Shown here in pieces: positions 1 through 9,359 of a DNA stretch of 64,000 nucleotides (positions are counted from its first letter, which is position 1; every line of letters begins with the position of its first letter). This DNA is from CAYWNA01 sp964459305 (GTDB lineage: Bacteria; Planctomycetota; Planctomycetia; Pirellulales; Pirellulaceae). A program made the translations under genes and the position numbers. The DNA lies in the NCBI GenBank assembly GCA_964459305.1, contig CAYWNA010000011.1:51812-115811 (forward strand), written 5' to 3'. The notes beneath the pieces are model-generated. The model was given only the letters and a program-made list of their open reading frames with translations, made no database searches and had not been told where the DNA came from.

Positions 1-1
1 G

Positions 2-658
2 ACGTATTTCGGCGTTAACCGAACGATCGTGGCGTCCGACGGTACACTGGTAGCGCCCATGATCTGCCATCAGTTTTCGCGGACGATCCGCAGCGAGGAC
101 AAAGGCCGAACTTGGCACGCCAGCAACCTGGACAGCACTTTCTCCCAGGGCAACGAGGATGCGCTGATCGAGACCATCGACGGCGGACGGTTGATCCTGA
201 TGGCCCGACCGCACGGCGCGGGCCACAACCGTCGCTTCGAGAGCACCGACGGCGGCAAAACGTGGACCGCCAAACAAGATACCACCCTGCCGACCGCCGT
301 GGTCAACTTTGGCTTGGACAAAATCGTCGAGCCTGGCACGCCCGAACACGGCCGTGTCGTCTACTCCGCCGCCGCCACACGCACTGGACCTCACAAGGGC
401 CGCCAACGGCTGGTCGTGGCGATCAACCGCGACCCGATCCAAGTCGCCCGCGACCAGTGGGACGTCCGTCTGTTATGGGATGCCTCGTGCAACTACTCCG
501 ACATCCTGTACGTGCCCGATGACAAGAGCCTGTTGGTGACCGTGGAAACCATGCACCCCGGCGTAACCAGCTACAGTTACGCCGCCATCCGCTACTTCAA
601 GATGTCGTTGCGATACTGGGATACGTTACCACCATACACAGCCACGGCGCGCGAATAG
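2..658 (+). CDS. Sialidase-like BNR-repeat protein, 5'-truncated by the window edge
   Basis: The reading frame is already open at base 2, so the N-terminus lies outside the window and only about the last 218 residues are present. Two Asp-box motifs (S-x-D-x-G-x-T-W) are visible, SEDKGRTW and STDGGKTW, and the tail has the NYSDI and YFKMSLRYWD patterns seen in bacterial exo-sialidase-like six-bladed propellers. Members of this family release terminal sialic acids from glycoconjugates, usually outside the cytoplasm. The catalytic arginine triad and nucleophile cannot be checked on a fragment, so sialidase specificity is inferred. Two genes downstream lie an AGE-type epimerase and a second Asp-box protein, which supports a glycan-degradation context. 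A non-catalytic BNR propeller is the main alternative. Confidence 0.75.
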   Translation, partial: TYFGVNRTIVASDGTLVAPMICHQFSRTIRSEDKGRTWHASNLDSTFSQGNEDALIETIDGGRLILMARPHGAGHNRRFESTDGGKTWTAKQDTTLPTAVVNFGLDKIVEPGTPEHGRVVYSAAATRTGPHKGRQRLVVAINRDPIQVARDQWDVRLLWDASCNYSDILYVPDDKSLLVTVETMHPGVTSYSYAAIRYFKMSLRYWDTLPPYTATARE

Positions 659-686
659 GTGGTTCGTGTCGTCAGTTGCGGAGCGG

Positions 687-1274
687 TCATTTGGATGTTC
701 CCTGCTTCCCGCCGCTGGAATCCTGCTCGGAAAGAAAGTCAAAGTCCGGTGTCGCTGGTGCGCTGGTTTTGTGCGCTGGCAGTTCGCTTGATTGATGATT
801 TCGATTGGTCTTCCACTGCAAGTAGAATATACCGAACAGGAACGTCCAAAGGCCGTGGAACCAGGCGGGGTGTTCTCGGGGAACCAGGGTCAACGTATTC
901 AGACGACTGCGGATTGCGAAGGCCATGATCAGTGCGAAGATCATCTCCAGCCTCGTAATCATAGTTCCGATTCTCAGCACCATCGGGTCGTCGTCCGTGA
1001 CGATCTCCGGTATCAACCACAGCAGTGACGTCACCGACAGGATCCAGTAGAAGGCAACCAGCCCCATCGACATGTGATGGCGCTTCAGCCTCTGGTTGAC
1101 TGCGAGGGCCAGCTGATGGACCCAATAGTTGATGTACAGTCCGAGGGTCAACACGGTGAGGAGTATCATGAGGAGCACGCTGCGCCGGCGCAAGCCGTGA
1201 AACGAGCCCTCTGGTTCTTCAACCCACGTCGATGTTTGCGGCGGAGCGTACGGGTTAATCGGGTCGTTGCTCAC
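687..1274 (-). CDS. Small integral membrane protein with NPYAPP N-terminus (DUF4234-like)
   Basis: This 195-residue protein starts at a GTG codon (complement of 1272-1274). It opens with the short proline-rich stretch MSNDPINPYAPP, a beginning I recognise from many small planctomycete membrane proteins. Four hydrophobic segments follow, at about residues 32-52 (LLTVLTLGLYINYWV), 68-88, 102-120 and 140-155, and the tail is polar. The LTLGLYxxYW pattern resembles the DUF4234 family of small membrane proteins of unknown function. The gene ends 28 bp after the converging sialidase-like gene and lies just downstream of another small membrane-protein gene on the same strand, perhaps in one transcript. 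No catalytic motif is visible. Confidence 0.6.
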   Translation of the reverse strand: MSNDPINPYAPPQTSTWVEEPEGSFHGLRRRSVLLMILLTVLTLGLYINYWVHQLALAVNQRLKRHHMSMGLVAFYWILSVTSLLWLIPEIVTDDDPMVLRIGTMITRLEMIFALIMAFAIRSRLNTLTLVPREHPAWFHGLWTFLFGIFYLQWKTNRNHQSSELPAHKTSAPATPDFDFLSEQDSSGGKQGTSK

Positions 1275-1349
1275 GGGCGGTATACTCCACGTATGCGTCA
1301 GACAATCACACGGATCGATCCATAGAAAGGGAAGTGCGAAGTATTCCGA

Positions 1350-1793
1350 CTATCTTAGCGGCGACTGGTCCCTTTGTGTGAGAGACTGCAGCACAGATGT
1401 CGCGGAAAACAGGGCCGCCGTCAATCCACCGGTGAATGCGCCTCGAGGAAACGCGTAGCCAATCGCTCGGGGGATTCGCTGAAGCGGGTCCATACACTCT
1501 ATTTCTCTCTCAAACAGGATATGGTGTTCGATCTGGGCAAAGACGACACCGCCGATCGATCCCGTCATACCACCGAGGAGCACTCCGGTGCATATGGCGG
1601 CCCATATCGGGCGGACCTTGAGACGCATGGTTACGGCCGTTGCGAAGAAGCCTGCTGCAGACCCAGCGGTGTAGATGAAGGCGAACGGCGCTTTGTACTC
1701 AAAAGTCACGAACAGTGCGGCACTTGCGGTTCCCAGAAGCAAGATGTCGAGGAGATCGAACTGAATGACTGAACGATGCGGAAGCTGGAGCAA
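1350..1793 (-). CDS. Hypothetical small membrane protein
   Basis: The 147-residue product has alternating hydrophobic, glycine/alanine-rich segments at about residues 15-32, 35-55, 63-83 and 115-135, so it is probably a three- or four-pass inner-membrane protein. I recognise no family. The only start that covers the first hydrophobic segment is a TTG (complement of 1791-1793), and no strong ribosome binding site precedes it, so the N-terminus is uncertain. The gene is followed 75 bp later by another small membrane-protein gene on the same strand. Base composition does not set it apart from its neighbours. The opposite-strand frame of similar length lacks hydrophobic order and was treated as its shadow. 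Confidence 0.45.
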   Translation of the reverse strand: MLQLPHRSVIQFDLLDILLLGTASAALFVTFEYKAPFAFIYTAGSAAGFFATAVTMRLKVRPIWAAICTGVLLGGMTGSIGGVVFAQIEHHILFEREIECMDPLQRIPRAIGYAFPRGAFTGGLTAALFSATSVLQSLTQRDQSPLR

Positions 1794-2126
1794 TTGGCCT
1801 GCCCTGAAAAAAGTGAGTTGGGCGGCTAACGTTTGATTTCATTTCCCGCCCGCCGACGCCGTGTGCCTAAGACCAGTGTACATCGGGGCTGCAGCGGTTT
1901 CCATCGGGAAGCCGAATGCTCGCCGTGGAGTTCGGCTTTCTCCACCTAACCACCGGCGAGTTGCGGGGCCAAGACGATTGATATACCGCCCGCGGCGAAA
2001 ATGGCTCGTTTAACCGCAAGCCGTACAACCTCTACGCGGCTGTCGCCGTGTGCATCGTCTACTACAATTGCTGGTGGCGGCCAAGGCGGTTGGGGCGTTG
2101 GCAGAAAAGGCGAGGGGAGATCTGTC
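1794..2126. other. Intergenic gap with a hairpin and a solitary repeat arm
   Basis: No gene is supported here. A perfect 8-bp hairpin, AAGCCGAA (1909-1916) with TTCGGCTT (1931-1938), sits mid-gap, but no T-run follows directly. At 2007-2023 there is one arm, CGTTTAACCGCAAGCCG, of the inverted-repeat family found complete at 37563, 38246 and 59643. The last 20 bases hold the ribosome binding site (CGAGGGGAGA) of the following epimerase gene. Confidence 0.6.
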
Positions 2127-3158
2127 ATGAGACGACGTGACTTCATCGGGGCTGGGGTGGCTGCAGTCGTTTCCGGGGCTGCTCCGGCGTGTGCTGCGCG
2201 TGCCGCACGCGGGGCGGACTTGCAGCCGAATGTTTTTGATGTCTTGCCAAATCGGATCGCGGGGATGAGCCTTGAAGAACTTCGGGACGACTATCGCGAA
2301 CGGCTGTTCAACCATTATCTTCCATTTTGGGATCAAGGGGGATACGACGAGGAACCCGGCGGATTCACATGCGAGTTGAACGACGACGGTTCGGTTTTCA
2401 ATGACGAAAAATCGATTTGGTACCAGGGTCGTGCCGTCTGGGTCTACTCATTCTTGTATCAACACTTCGGAAAGAACGAACGGTTTCTCGAAATCGCCCA
2501 AAAAACCAAAGAGTTCATGGTCCGTCACATGCACCTCGGCGGCGGCCGGTGGAACGACAAGGTTCGCCGTGACGGGACCATCGTCACCGGACCCAGCAAG
2601 AACGTGTACGGCTCGCTTTTCGCGGCGGCTGGTCTGGCCGAGTACTATCTGGTCGCCCAGGACCCAGGCGATTTGGATCTGGCCAAGCAATCGATTTGGG
2701 CGGCCGTCCGGATGTACGACGATGCGGATTACGGCGACACGCACACGACGCAATACACGGCCGTGAAGATTCCTCAAACGGGAATACGATCTCAGGGACA
2801 TTCCATGGTGTTGGTTTGGATACTGTCGCGGTTGCTGACGTGCCACGAAGATGCTCGTCTGGAGCAATTACAGCGACAGCACGTGGACATGATTATGCGG
2901 CGATTCTGGAATCCGGAGTATGGGATCGCCAACGAGTACCTGCACCACGACTATTCCCGAATCCTTAAGACCATGGCCAACACGGGCCACGGCGTCTGGC
3001 GCCAGGCGGTGGACCGGCGCGGCAAAGACCTCAAGCGAGTCGGCATCAGCACGAAGCGCAAGGGGAACTTCCATCAGCCTCGATGCCTGATGTTGAATTT
3101 GTTGAGCCTTGAACGCATGATCGACAATGCGGGCAAGCTGACGCCGTTTCCTGAATAG
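2127..3158 (+). CDS. TAT-exported AGE-family (N-acylglucosamine 2-epimerase-like) protein
   Basis: The ATG at 2127 is preferred over upstream starts because it follows a purine-rich ribosome binding site and begins a twin-arginine leader, MRRRDFIGAG, that ends in an Ala-rich cleavage region. The mature 310-odd residues match the (alpha/alpha)6-barrel AGE superfamily: NHYLPFWDQGGYDEEPGGF near the start, then SIWYQGRAVWVYSFLY, the family's QGR-W signature. AGE enzymes interconvert N-acetylglucosamine and N-acetylmannosamine, the latter a sialic-acid breakdown product, or epimerise other sugars and disaccharides. At 343 residues it is somewhat short for the family (about 390-420). Export is unusual for a sugar epimerase, so the substrate may be a periplasmic oligosaccharide. 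The next gene, an Asp-box protein, starts 31 bp downstream, suggesting one operon. Confidence 0.75.
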   Translation: MRRRDFIGAGVAAVVSGAAPACAARAARGADLQPNVFDVLPNRIAGMSLEELRDDYRERLFNHYLPFWDQGGYDEEPGGFTCELNDDGSVFNDEKSIWYQGRAVWVYSFLYQHFGKNERFLEIAQKTKEFMVRHMHLGGGRWNDKVRRDGTIVTGPSKNVYGSLFAAAGLAEYYLVAQDPGDLDLAKQSIWAAVRMYDDADYGDTHTTQYTAVKIPQTGIRSQGHSMVLVWILSRLLTCHEDARLEQLQRQHVDMIMRRFWNPEYGIANEYLHHDYSRILKTMANTGHGVWRQAVDRRGKDLKRVGISTKRKGNFHQPRCLMLNLLSLERMIDNAGKLTPFPE

Positions 3159-3189
3159 CGGCACTCAAGGAAAGGTCCTAAAAAGCAAC

Positions 3190-5526
3190 ATGAAGAAACT
3201 CCTCATGACACTGATGCTCCTTGCACTACTTGGGATACATTGCTCAGCCCTTGCCGAAGATCCCGCCGCACGGATCGCGGCCATGGAAAAGATCGCCGAC
3301 CTGGCGCTTATCCCGCCCAAGTTGAATACCTCGCCGCTGCCCGATTACGATTACGACCGGCTGGACTACGGCATGACCATCGGCGTCGAGCGCACTCCGC
3401 GCGGGCGCCTATGGGCCTGTTGGGTCGCGGGCGGCGACAGCCCGAAAGCCTTTTTCGTGCTGGCCACGAGCGACGATGACGGCGAGACCTGGTCGCCGCC
3501 GCGTCTGGTCGTTGATGCGCACGACAAGAACTTGCCGAGGGACCGCAGCGTGCTGGTGGGCAATCTCTGGACCGATCCGCTGGGCCGGCTCTGGTTGATT
3601 TTTGATCAGTCGATGGACATGTTCGACGGACGGGCCGGCGTGTGGGTTTCCATGTGTGAAGACCCCGATGCGAAACAGCCGGTGTGGTCCGAGCCGCGGC
3701 GCATCTGGCACGGGGTCACTCTGAACAAGCCCACCGTGCTTTCGACGGGCGAATGGATGATGCCGATCTCGCTCGATCAGCGCGAGGGCTTCGGGCCGTT
3801 CAAAGGTTGTTTCAAGGAACTTGATCCCTATCGTGGAGCGAATGTCTTCGTCTCCACCGACCAGGGCGTCACTTGGGAACGGCGCGGCTGTGTGCGGTTT
3901 CCGAACCCCAACTGGCACGAGCACATGATCGTCGAACGCAAGGACGGCAAGCTGTGGATGCTTGCACGCACCGACAAAGGCATCATGCAGAGCAGCTCGT
4001 CCGACGGCGGAAAGACATGGTCGGAGCCTTCCTTCCCGCACGGCATCCAGCATCCTGTTGCCCGATTTCACATCCGTCGGCTGGCCTCGGGCCGTATCCT
4101 CATGGTCAAGCACGGCGAAACGATGGACGCGCACGAGGGTCGCAGCAAGCTGACCGCCTGGCTATCAGAAGACGAGGGCGAAACGTGGAAAGGCGGCCTC
4201 ATGCTCGACGAGCGCAAAGGCATCTCCTATCCCGACGGCTTCCAAGCGTCGGATGGCACGATCTACATCTCCTACGACCGAAATCGCGCCACTGACGGCG
4301 AAATCCTCATGGCTCGTTTTACGGAAGAGGACATCCTCGCCCGGAAACCGATCGGCCCGAAATCGAGACTGAAGATGCTGATCAGCCGCCCGCTGGCTCG
4401 CGAAGTGGCGCAGCTTCCGACGTTCGCCGGTCCCACGCAAGGCACGTTGCGCGAGGTGACCATTCCCACCGTGGACATTTCCGGCCAGACTTGGCGGCAT
4501 TCGGTCGTGGCCCGCGGAAAGGAAAAGGTCTATCACGGGCACTGCGACACCGTTTTGCTGCCCGGTGGCAAGACGATGTTCACGGCGGGGACTGTCGACC
4601 ACGCGCGTCTGGTGGGCCCGCTGTCGCGCAGTGACGACGGCGGCAAGACCTGGTCGGCCCCGCTGGACGTGCCTGCCAACTGGCACGACACGGCCAACAC
4701 CCCCGCCATCCATCGGCTCGTCGATCCGCAGGGCGTGGCGAGATTGGTTATCCTTGCCGACGGGCTCGACTGGCGGCGCGGAGGCAAACCGCCCTATCCC
4801 ATGCACCAAGCTGTGTCTGAGGACGACGGGCAATCCTGGTCGCCCATGAAGCCGAACGGACTGCAGGGCGAAGTGCCGCCAAAAACCATCCTCAGCTTCG
4901 ACGATGGAAAACGCCTGGTCCTATGGTCGGACCTGCCGGGCTACGTCACGCAAAGCGAATCGCGCGACGGCGGCCTAACGTGGAGCCGGGAGCGGCGTAT
5001 CCTGCGGATTCCCGCACGCTGGGGACAACCCGCCGTGACGCGATCCCCCGACGGCAGACAACTCCTCATGTTGCTGCGCGAGAACAGCCGCAAGTATCAC
5101 TCGCTGTACTCGGTTAGTACCGACGATGCGCAGACGTGGAGCGAGCCGCGCGAGTTGCCCGCCGCGCTCACCGGCGACCGGCTCGTCATGCGCTACGCAC
5201 CCGATGGGCGCCTGGTGGTAGCCATGCGAGACATGGCGAAAACCAGCCCGACCTACGGTCACTACGTCGCCTGGGTCGGCCGGTACGAAGATATCGCGCA
5301 TCGCCGCGAAGGCCAATACCGCATCAAGCTACTGCACAACGCCGCACGCACTGACCGGGACGAGCCCGGCAAAGGCAACACCGATTGCGGCTACTCCGAC
5401 CTCGAAGTCCTGCCCGACGGCATGATCATCGCGACGACTTACATCAAATACCAACCCGGACCGGAGAAGAACTCAGTGGTGAATACACGCTTCAAGTTGG
5501 AAGAAACGGATGCCTTGCTGAAATAG
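3190..5526 (+). CDS. Secreted tandem sialidase-like (Asp-box) protein
   Basis: The protein has a classic signal peptide (MKKLLMTLMLLALLGIHCSALA) followed by two sialidase-like propeller modules of about 350 residues. The first contains SDDDGETW (residues 94-101), STDQGVTW, SSDGGKTW and SEDEGETW. The second contains SDDGGKTW, SEDDGQSW, SRDGGLTW and the degenerate STDDAQTW, giving eight Asp boxes. Its 778 residues are about twice the single-domain length, so this looks like an internal duplication or fusion. The family cleaves terminal sialic acids or serves as carbohydrate-binding propellers; I could not identify a full catalytic set in either half. It follows the AGE epimerase gene by 31 bp and is probably co-transcribed with it, acting in the periplasm or at the cell surface. 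Confidence 0.8.
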   Translation: MKKLLMTLMLLALLGIHCSALAEDPAARIAAMEKIADLALIPPKLNTSPLPDYDYDRLDYGMTIGVERTPRGRLWACWVAGGDSPKAFFVLATSDDDGETWSPPRLVVDAHDKNLPRDRSVLVGNLWTDPLGRLWLIFDQSMDMFDGRAGVWVSMCEDPDAKQPVWSEPRRIWHGVTLNKPTVLSTGEWMMPISLDQREGFGPFKGCFKELDPYRGANVFVSTDQGVTWERRGCVRFPNPNWHEHMIVERKDGKLWMLARTDKGIMQSSSSDGGKTWSEPSFPHGIQHPVARFHIRRLASGRILMVKHGETMDAHEGRSKLTAWLSEDEGETWKGGLMLDERKGISYPDGFQASDGTIYISYDRNRATDGEILMARFTEEDILARKPIGPKSRLKMLISRPLAREVAQLPTFAGPTQGTLREVTIPTVDISGQTWRHSVVARGKEKVYHGHCDTVLLPGGKTMFTAGTVDHARLVGPLSRSDDGGKTWSAPLDVPANWHDTANTPAIHRLVDPQGVARLVILADGLDWRRGGKPPYPMHQAVSEDDGQSWSPMKPNGLQGEVPPKTILSFDDGKRLVLWSDLPGYVTQSESRDGGLTWSRERRILRIPARWGQPAVTRSPDGRQLLMLLRENSRKYHSLYSVSTDDAQTWSEPRELPAALTGDRLVMRYAPDGRLVVAMRDMAKTSPTYGHYVAWVGRYEDIAHRREGQYRIKLLHNAARTDRDEPGKGNTDCGYSDLEVLPDGMIIATTYIKYQPGPEKNSVVNTRFKLEETDALLK

Positions 5527-5587
5527 CGGGATCCGGTTTTCGCCGAATCACGTGATGCCATGAAATCCACATCCGAGAGTGTTAACT

Positions 5588-6568
5588 ATGCAGACCATTC
5601 GAATCACCGTCTTTGTCCTTTCCTGGCTCACGTCTGGATTTGCCGCACCCCAAGACCACGCCGACCGCGTGGTACCGCTGTTGGACGACACTCGATTCGA
5701 GCGCGGCTTCATCGTTTGGTCGCCCAAGCCAGGACGCCATGTGCGGCAAGGAGTCCTTCGGCCGAGCGACTCGGCGCCGGAGCCTGTCTGGGGACTGGCG
5801 CAGTGGCACAGCCGTTTCACTCTCGCCGCGGCCAAACGAGAGCAATTGCCTAGCGGGGCGATGCGATTTTCCGACGGTGCCAAAGCGGTGACGGTTTTCC
5901 CGCAGGGCAACGAGGCCGATGCGTCCTTTGCGTTGACCGGCAGCATCGAGTACGACGGCCGGGCGCCGCAGCCGGGCGATCCATGGCCGCATCTTCTGGC
6001 CGAGCGTAAACTGCTGGCTCATCCCGCCGTCACCGAACTGGAGTCTCTACGAATGGCTGTCCGTTATCGGCTGGCGAAAGCCGACGTGCATCGTCCCGAC
6101 GGTTTTGATCTGCGCCTCCATACGGCCCAGTTTTTGTTCTATATCACCGTCCAAAATCGCAACCAACAATCAGTCGGATTCGGCGACTACTTCTGGTTCG
6201 GCGTTCCCATGTACGATACGCGCTATCGTCTGCCACGGGCCCACAAGGCGGTCGACCGAGGCTCGGACCGCAAACCGGCCACCGGAAAGTTCATCTTCAA
6301 TCCGGCCGGCAAACGATACACGACCCAGAGCGCCCACGATGGCGATTGGGTGACTATCGAAAAGGACTTGCTGCCGTTGATCCGTGAGGGTCTCGAAACC
6401 GCGTGGCAAAGAGGATACCTGCAGGACTCCCGCAAGATGGACGACTACCGTCTCATCGCAATGAACACAGGCTGGGAAGTCACGGGCCCTCTGGACGTCG
6501 AGATGCAGGTTGCGGGGATTCGGCTTGATGCTGTCCTGAAAACCGACGCTTCACCGGCGGCTGAATGA
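5588..6568 (+). CDS. Secreted protein of unknown function in the glycan locus
   Basis: The ATG at 5588 begins a signal peptide (MQTIRITVFVLSWLTSGFAAP); a GTG nine bases upstream is possible but adds nothing recognisable. The mature part is about 305 residues, mostly beta-prone, without internal repeats or a catalytic motif that I can name. It is aromatic-rich, with segments such as HTAQFLFYITVQN and GDYFWFGVPMYD, which suggests a jelly-roll or carbohydrate-binding fold. The gene lies 61 bp after the tandem sialidase-like gene and 54 bp before the DUF5703-type glycosidase gene, so a role in recognising or processing the same glycan is likely but only inferred from position. Confidence 0.6.
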   Translation: MQTIRITVFVLSWLTSGFAAPQDHADRVVPLLDDTRFERGFIVWSPKPGRHVRQGVLRPSDSAPEPVWGLAQWHSRFTLAAAKREQLPSGAMRFSDGAKAVTVFPQGNEADASFALTGSIEYDGRAPQPGDPWPHLLAERKLLAHPAVTELESLRMAVRYRLAKADVHRPDGFDLRLHTAQFLFYITVQNRNQQSVGFGDYFWFGVPMYDTRYRLPRAHKAVDRGSDRKPATGKFIFNPAGKRYTTQSAHDGDWVTIEKDLLPLIREGLETAWQRGYLQDSRKMDDYRLIAMNTGWEVTGPLDVEMQVAGIRLDAVLKTDASPAAE

Positions 6569-6622
6569 ACGCTGCATGGCAGCCGGCCGAACGGGAGCGG
6601 GCATGAACCAAGGAGAATCCAG

Positions 6623-9301
6623 ATGCGGTATCCCATGATGTCGGTTGTGTTGGGTCTGAACGGCGCGATGGCTTCGGCCCTGGCCCATGCAAGTGACGTG
6701 GGCCATCCGTCGGCAGGCGGTTCGCATCCACGCAAGGCGTGGATGGGGCTCGTCTTGGCAATTGAGAATATCAGAGCCCATTTTCCCTCACGTAGAACCT
6801 CTCTCTTGTTCCTTCCCGCCGTGTTGCTGGCGATGTTCGCCATCAGCGGCCGCGCTGACGAGCCGATTCCGACAGATTTCCTCGAGGTGGATCACAAGAC
6901 GCTCGTCTCTCAGGCGGACCTTGTTTATGAAACTCCCGTTAAGAGTCCAGTCGAGGGCCAGCCGATTGGCAATGGCCGGATGGGAACGTTGGTTTGGACC
7001 AGCCCGCAAGCGGTACATTTTCAGATCAATCGTAACGATGTATTCGCGGTGAATCGGAACCATGCGGGAGCTCAATTTGGTCCGACCGACTATTGCGGTG
7101 GATGCGCCAACGTGGTCATCGATGTGGGCGGAAAGCCGTTCGCAGCCGATAAGGCGTTCAGGCAGCAGCTCTCGCTTCACGATGCGGAATCGCATGTCAT
7201 CGGCGCGGCGGTCAAAGTGCGCTGTTTTGTCGCGTCGCATACCGATGTGCTCGTTCTGGAGATCGACGATCGACGGGTCGAACCACAGCCCGTCCGCTTG
7301 ACCGTATCGATGTGGCGGGCCCCCGAAGTTGTTCGGGGAAGCCACGCGGCGCGGCACCGATTCTCGGAGTCGAATGACAGCGTGACCGTCGTGCAGACGT
7401 TCGACGAGAAGGACCACCATTGCGAATCGGCAGTTGCGGTTCGCATCGTCGACGAGGGGACAGAGATCCAAAGAACGGGCGAGAAGAGGCGCTCGATGGC
7501 CGCGCCGGCCAAGCGAGGAAAGCGAACCATCTTCATCGCGAGTGCTGCGTCCCTGGGTGGTGATAACGCAGGTGGCAAGAGCGTTGTGGGGGACACCGCG
7601 CTGTCACTTCTTGAAGCTGCCCAAGAATGCAAGTACGACCAATTGCTGGCAGAGCATCTGCGGTGGTGGCACAGTTTCTGGGCGCGGACCTTTGTGCGTC
7701 TGACAAGCGAGGACGGCGCGGCGGAGTCGGCACAGAAGGTGCGATACCGCCATTTGTATCACATGGCCAGTTCGTCACGAGGCCCGCTGCCGCCGAAGTG
7801 GAATGGTTCGCTGTTCGCCACCGCCGGAGACGACCGACAATGGGGATCGCAGTTCTGGGTCTGGACGACGGAGATGCTCCACTTTCCTCTGCCGAAGGCC
7901 GATGCGATCGACCTGATGGATCCGTATTTCGATATGTACGTGCGACAGTTACCGAATTGCGAGAAAGCCGCGCGGCAGCGGTGGGGTTCGCAAGGAGTTT
8001 ACTTCCCGGAAACGACCGCTTTCGATGGTCCGACGGTTCTTCCCGATGACGTGGCAACCGAGTTTCAGGATGTCCTGCTCGGACGCAAGGAGCACACGGA
8101 ACTGTCTCCGCGCGCCGATGCGATGTGCCGGTTCGACAGCCATCTGCGAGCGTCGACCAGACCGCGAGAAGACCGCTATACCTGGATCAGCCATGTTGCA
8201 TCCTCCGGCAGCGAACTGGCAGCGCAGGCTTGGTGGCGGTATCGGTACACCGGCAATACCGAATGGCTCCGCACCCATGCCTACCCATTGCTACGCGGGA
8301 CGGTCGAGTTTTACCGACACCTCGTCAAAAGGGGCGAGGACGGCCGCTATCATCTGTCGGGCACCAACGCGCACGAGGACTTCTGGGGCGTCAACGACGG
8401 TATCATGGACTTGGCCGCGATCCGCGGGACGGCCCCGCTGGCGATTCGCGCTGCTGAAATCTTGGATGTCGATGCCGATTTGCGTGTCAAATGGAAAGAG
8501 TTGCTGCACAATCTGGCGCCCTATCCGATGGGCCGTGATCCGCGCGCCGAAGCGCTGAGCGGAGGCGTGCTGGCCGAAGATGTGTGGGCCGCCGGCTATC
8601 TGGGCGATGTGAACGGTCAACACAATCCGGAAGACGTGTGGCTCAATCCCGTCTTCCCCTTTGAAGACTGGACAATGGAAACGCATGACTCCGCAGTCGA
8701 CAAGATCGTGCAGAAGACGCTCGATCTGGCGCCTCGACATGCTTCCGTTCTCAAGGGGGCCGGGCTCAACACGGCGATTCGCACACCGATTGCCGTGTCG
8801 CGAGCCGGCCGCGGCACGGAACTGCCCGCGGTGCTGGCGAGCTACTACGCCGCGTTCTCTCCCTTGCCAAACGGCATGAGCCTGTTCGAGGGGGCGACCG
8901 CTCCATCCGTCGAACACCTAGGGCTGCTGACCACCACTTTGCAGGACGGGCTCGTGCAAAGCGTTTCCCCGCGGCCGGGCGAGTCCGAAATCATCCGCGT
9001 GTTTCCAGCGTGGCCAAACGAGTGGCAGGCGTCCTTCCGGTTGTTGGTGAGAGGTGGTTTCGTCGTGTCGTCCGCCGCGCGCGAGGGTGAAGTTGAGCTG
9101 GTGGAAATCCATTCGCGACGAGGAGAAACCTGCCGGCTGCGCAACCCGTGGGGAAGGCCATGCGAGGTAAGCGAGAAGGGCGGCAAAGCTCAAGTCCTAT
9201 CCGGCGACATTCTTCAACTTGATACGAAGCCCGGCGGCGTCTACCGCGTGGTCCCGATGGAAGTTCTTCCACGTCTTGAAGGGGGACTTGAGCAGCAGTG
9301 A
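6623..9301 (+). CDS. DUF5703/GH95-like glycoside hydrolase, secreted
   Basis: The core fits the DUF5703/GH95-type architecture: an N-terminal beta-sandwich containing PIGNGRMGTLVWTSP and QINRNDVFAVNRN, then an (alpha/alpha)6 barrel with QWGSQFWVWTTEMLHF and HEDFWGVNDG, and a beta-rich C-terminus. GH95 enzymes are mainly alpha-L-fucosidases; DUF5703 relatives are uncharacterised glycosidases, so the substrate is open. Start choice is awkward. ATG 6623 has a good AAGGAG box at 6610-6615, but the real signal peptide (SRRTSLLFLPAVLLAMFAISGRA) begins some 50 residues later, so the in-frame ATG at 6743 (852 residues) may be the true start, with the first 40 codons being repeat-derived leader. The gene closes the sialidase/epimerase run. 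Confidence 0.75.
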   Translation: MRYPMMSVVLGLNGAMASALAHASDVGHPSAGGSHPRKAWMGLVLAIENIRAHFPSRRTSLLFLPAVLLAMFAISGRADEPIPTDFLEVDHKTLVSQADLVYETPVKSPVEGQPIGNGRMGTLVWTSPQAVHFQINRNDVFAVNRNHAGAQFGPTDYCGGCANVVIDVGGKPFAADKAFRQQLSLHDAESHVIGAAVKVRCFVASHTDVLVLEIDDRRVEPQPVRLTVSMWRAPEVVRGSHAARHRFSESNDSVTVVQTFDEKDHHCESAVAVRIVDEGTEIQRTGEKRRSMAAPAKRGKRTIFIASAASLGGDNAGGKSVVGDTALSLLEAAQECKYDQLLAEHLRWWHSFWARTFVRLTSEDGAAESAQKVRYRHLYHMASSSRGPLPPKWNGSLFATAGDDRQWGSQFWVWTTEMLHFPLPKADAIDLMDPYFDMYVRQLPNCEKAARQRWGSQGVYFPETTAFDGPTVLPDDVATEFQDVLLGRKEHTELSPRADAMCRFDSHLRASTRPREDRYTWISHVASSGSELAAQAWWRYRYTGNTEWLRTHAYPLLRGTVEFYRHLVKRGEDGRYHLSGTNAHEDFWGVNDGIMDLAAIRGTAPLAIRAAEILDVDADLRVKWKELLHNLAPYPMGRDPRAEALSGGVLAEDVWAAGYLGDVNGQHNPEDVWLNPVFPFEDWTMETHDSAVDKIVQKTLDLAPRHASVLKGAGLNTAIRTPIAVSRAGRGTELPAVLASYYAAFSPLPNGMSLFEGATAPSVEHLGLLTTTLQDGLVQSVSPRPGESEIIRVFPAWPNEWQASFRLLVRGGFVVSSAAREGEVELVEIHSRRGETCRLRNPWGRPCEVSEKGGKAQVLSGDILQLDTKPGGVYRVVPMEVLPRLEGGLEQQ

Positions 9302-9359
9302 AGCAGAGCGGCTACAATAGGCCGAAAATACAGATCGCTATCCTGAAGGAGACTTGATC

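Noticed and set aside
3409..4134. A 241-codon minus-strand frame within the tandem sialidase-like gene
   Set aside because: It overlaps Asp-box-coding sequence and its translation is His/Arg-rich with no domain pattern.
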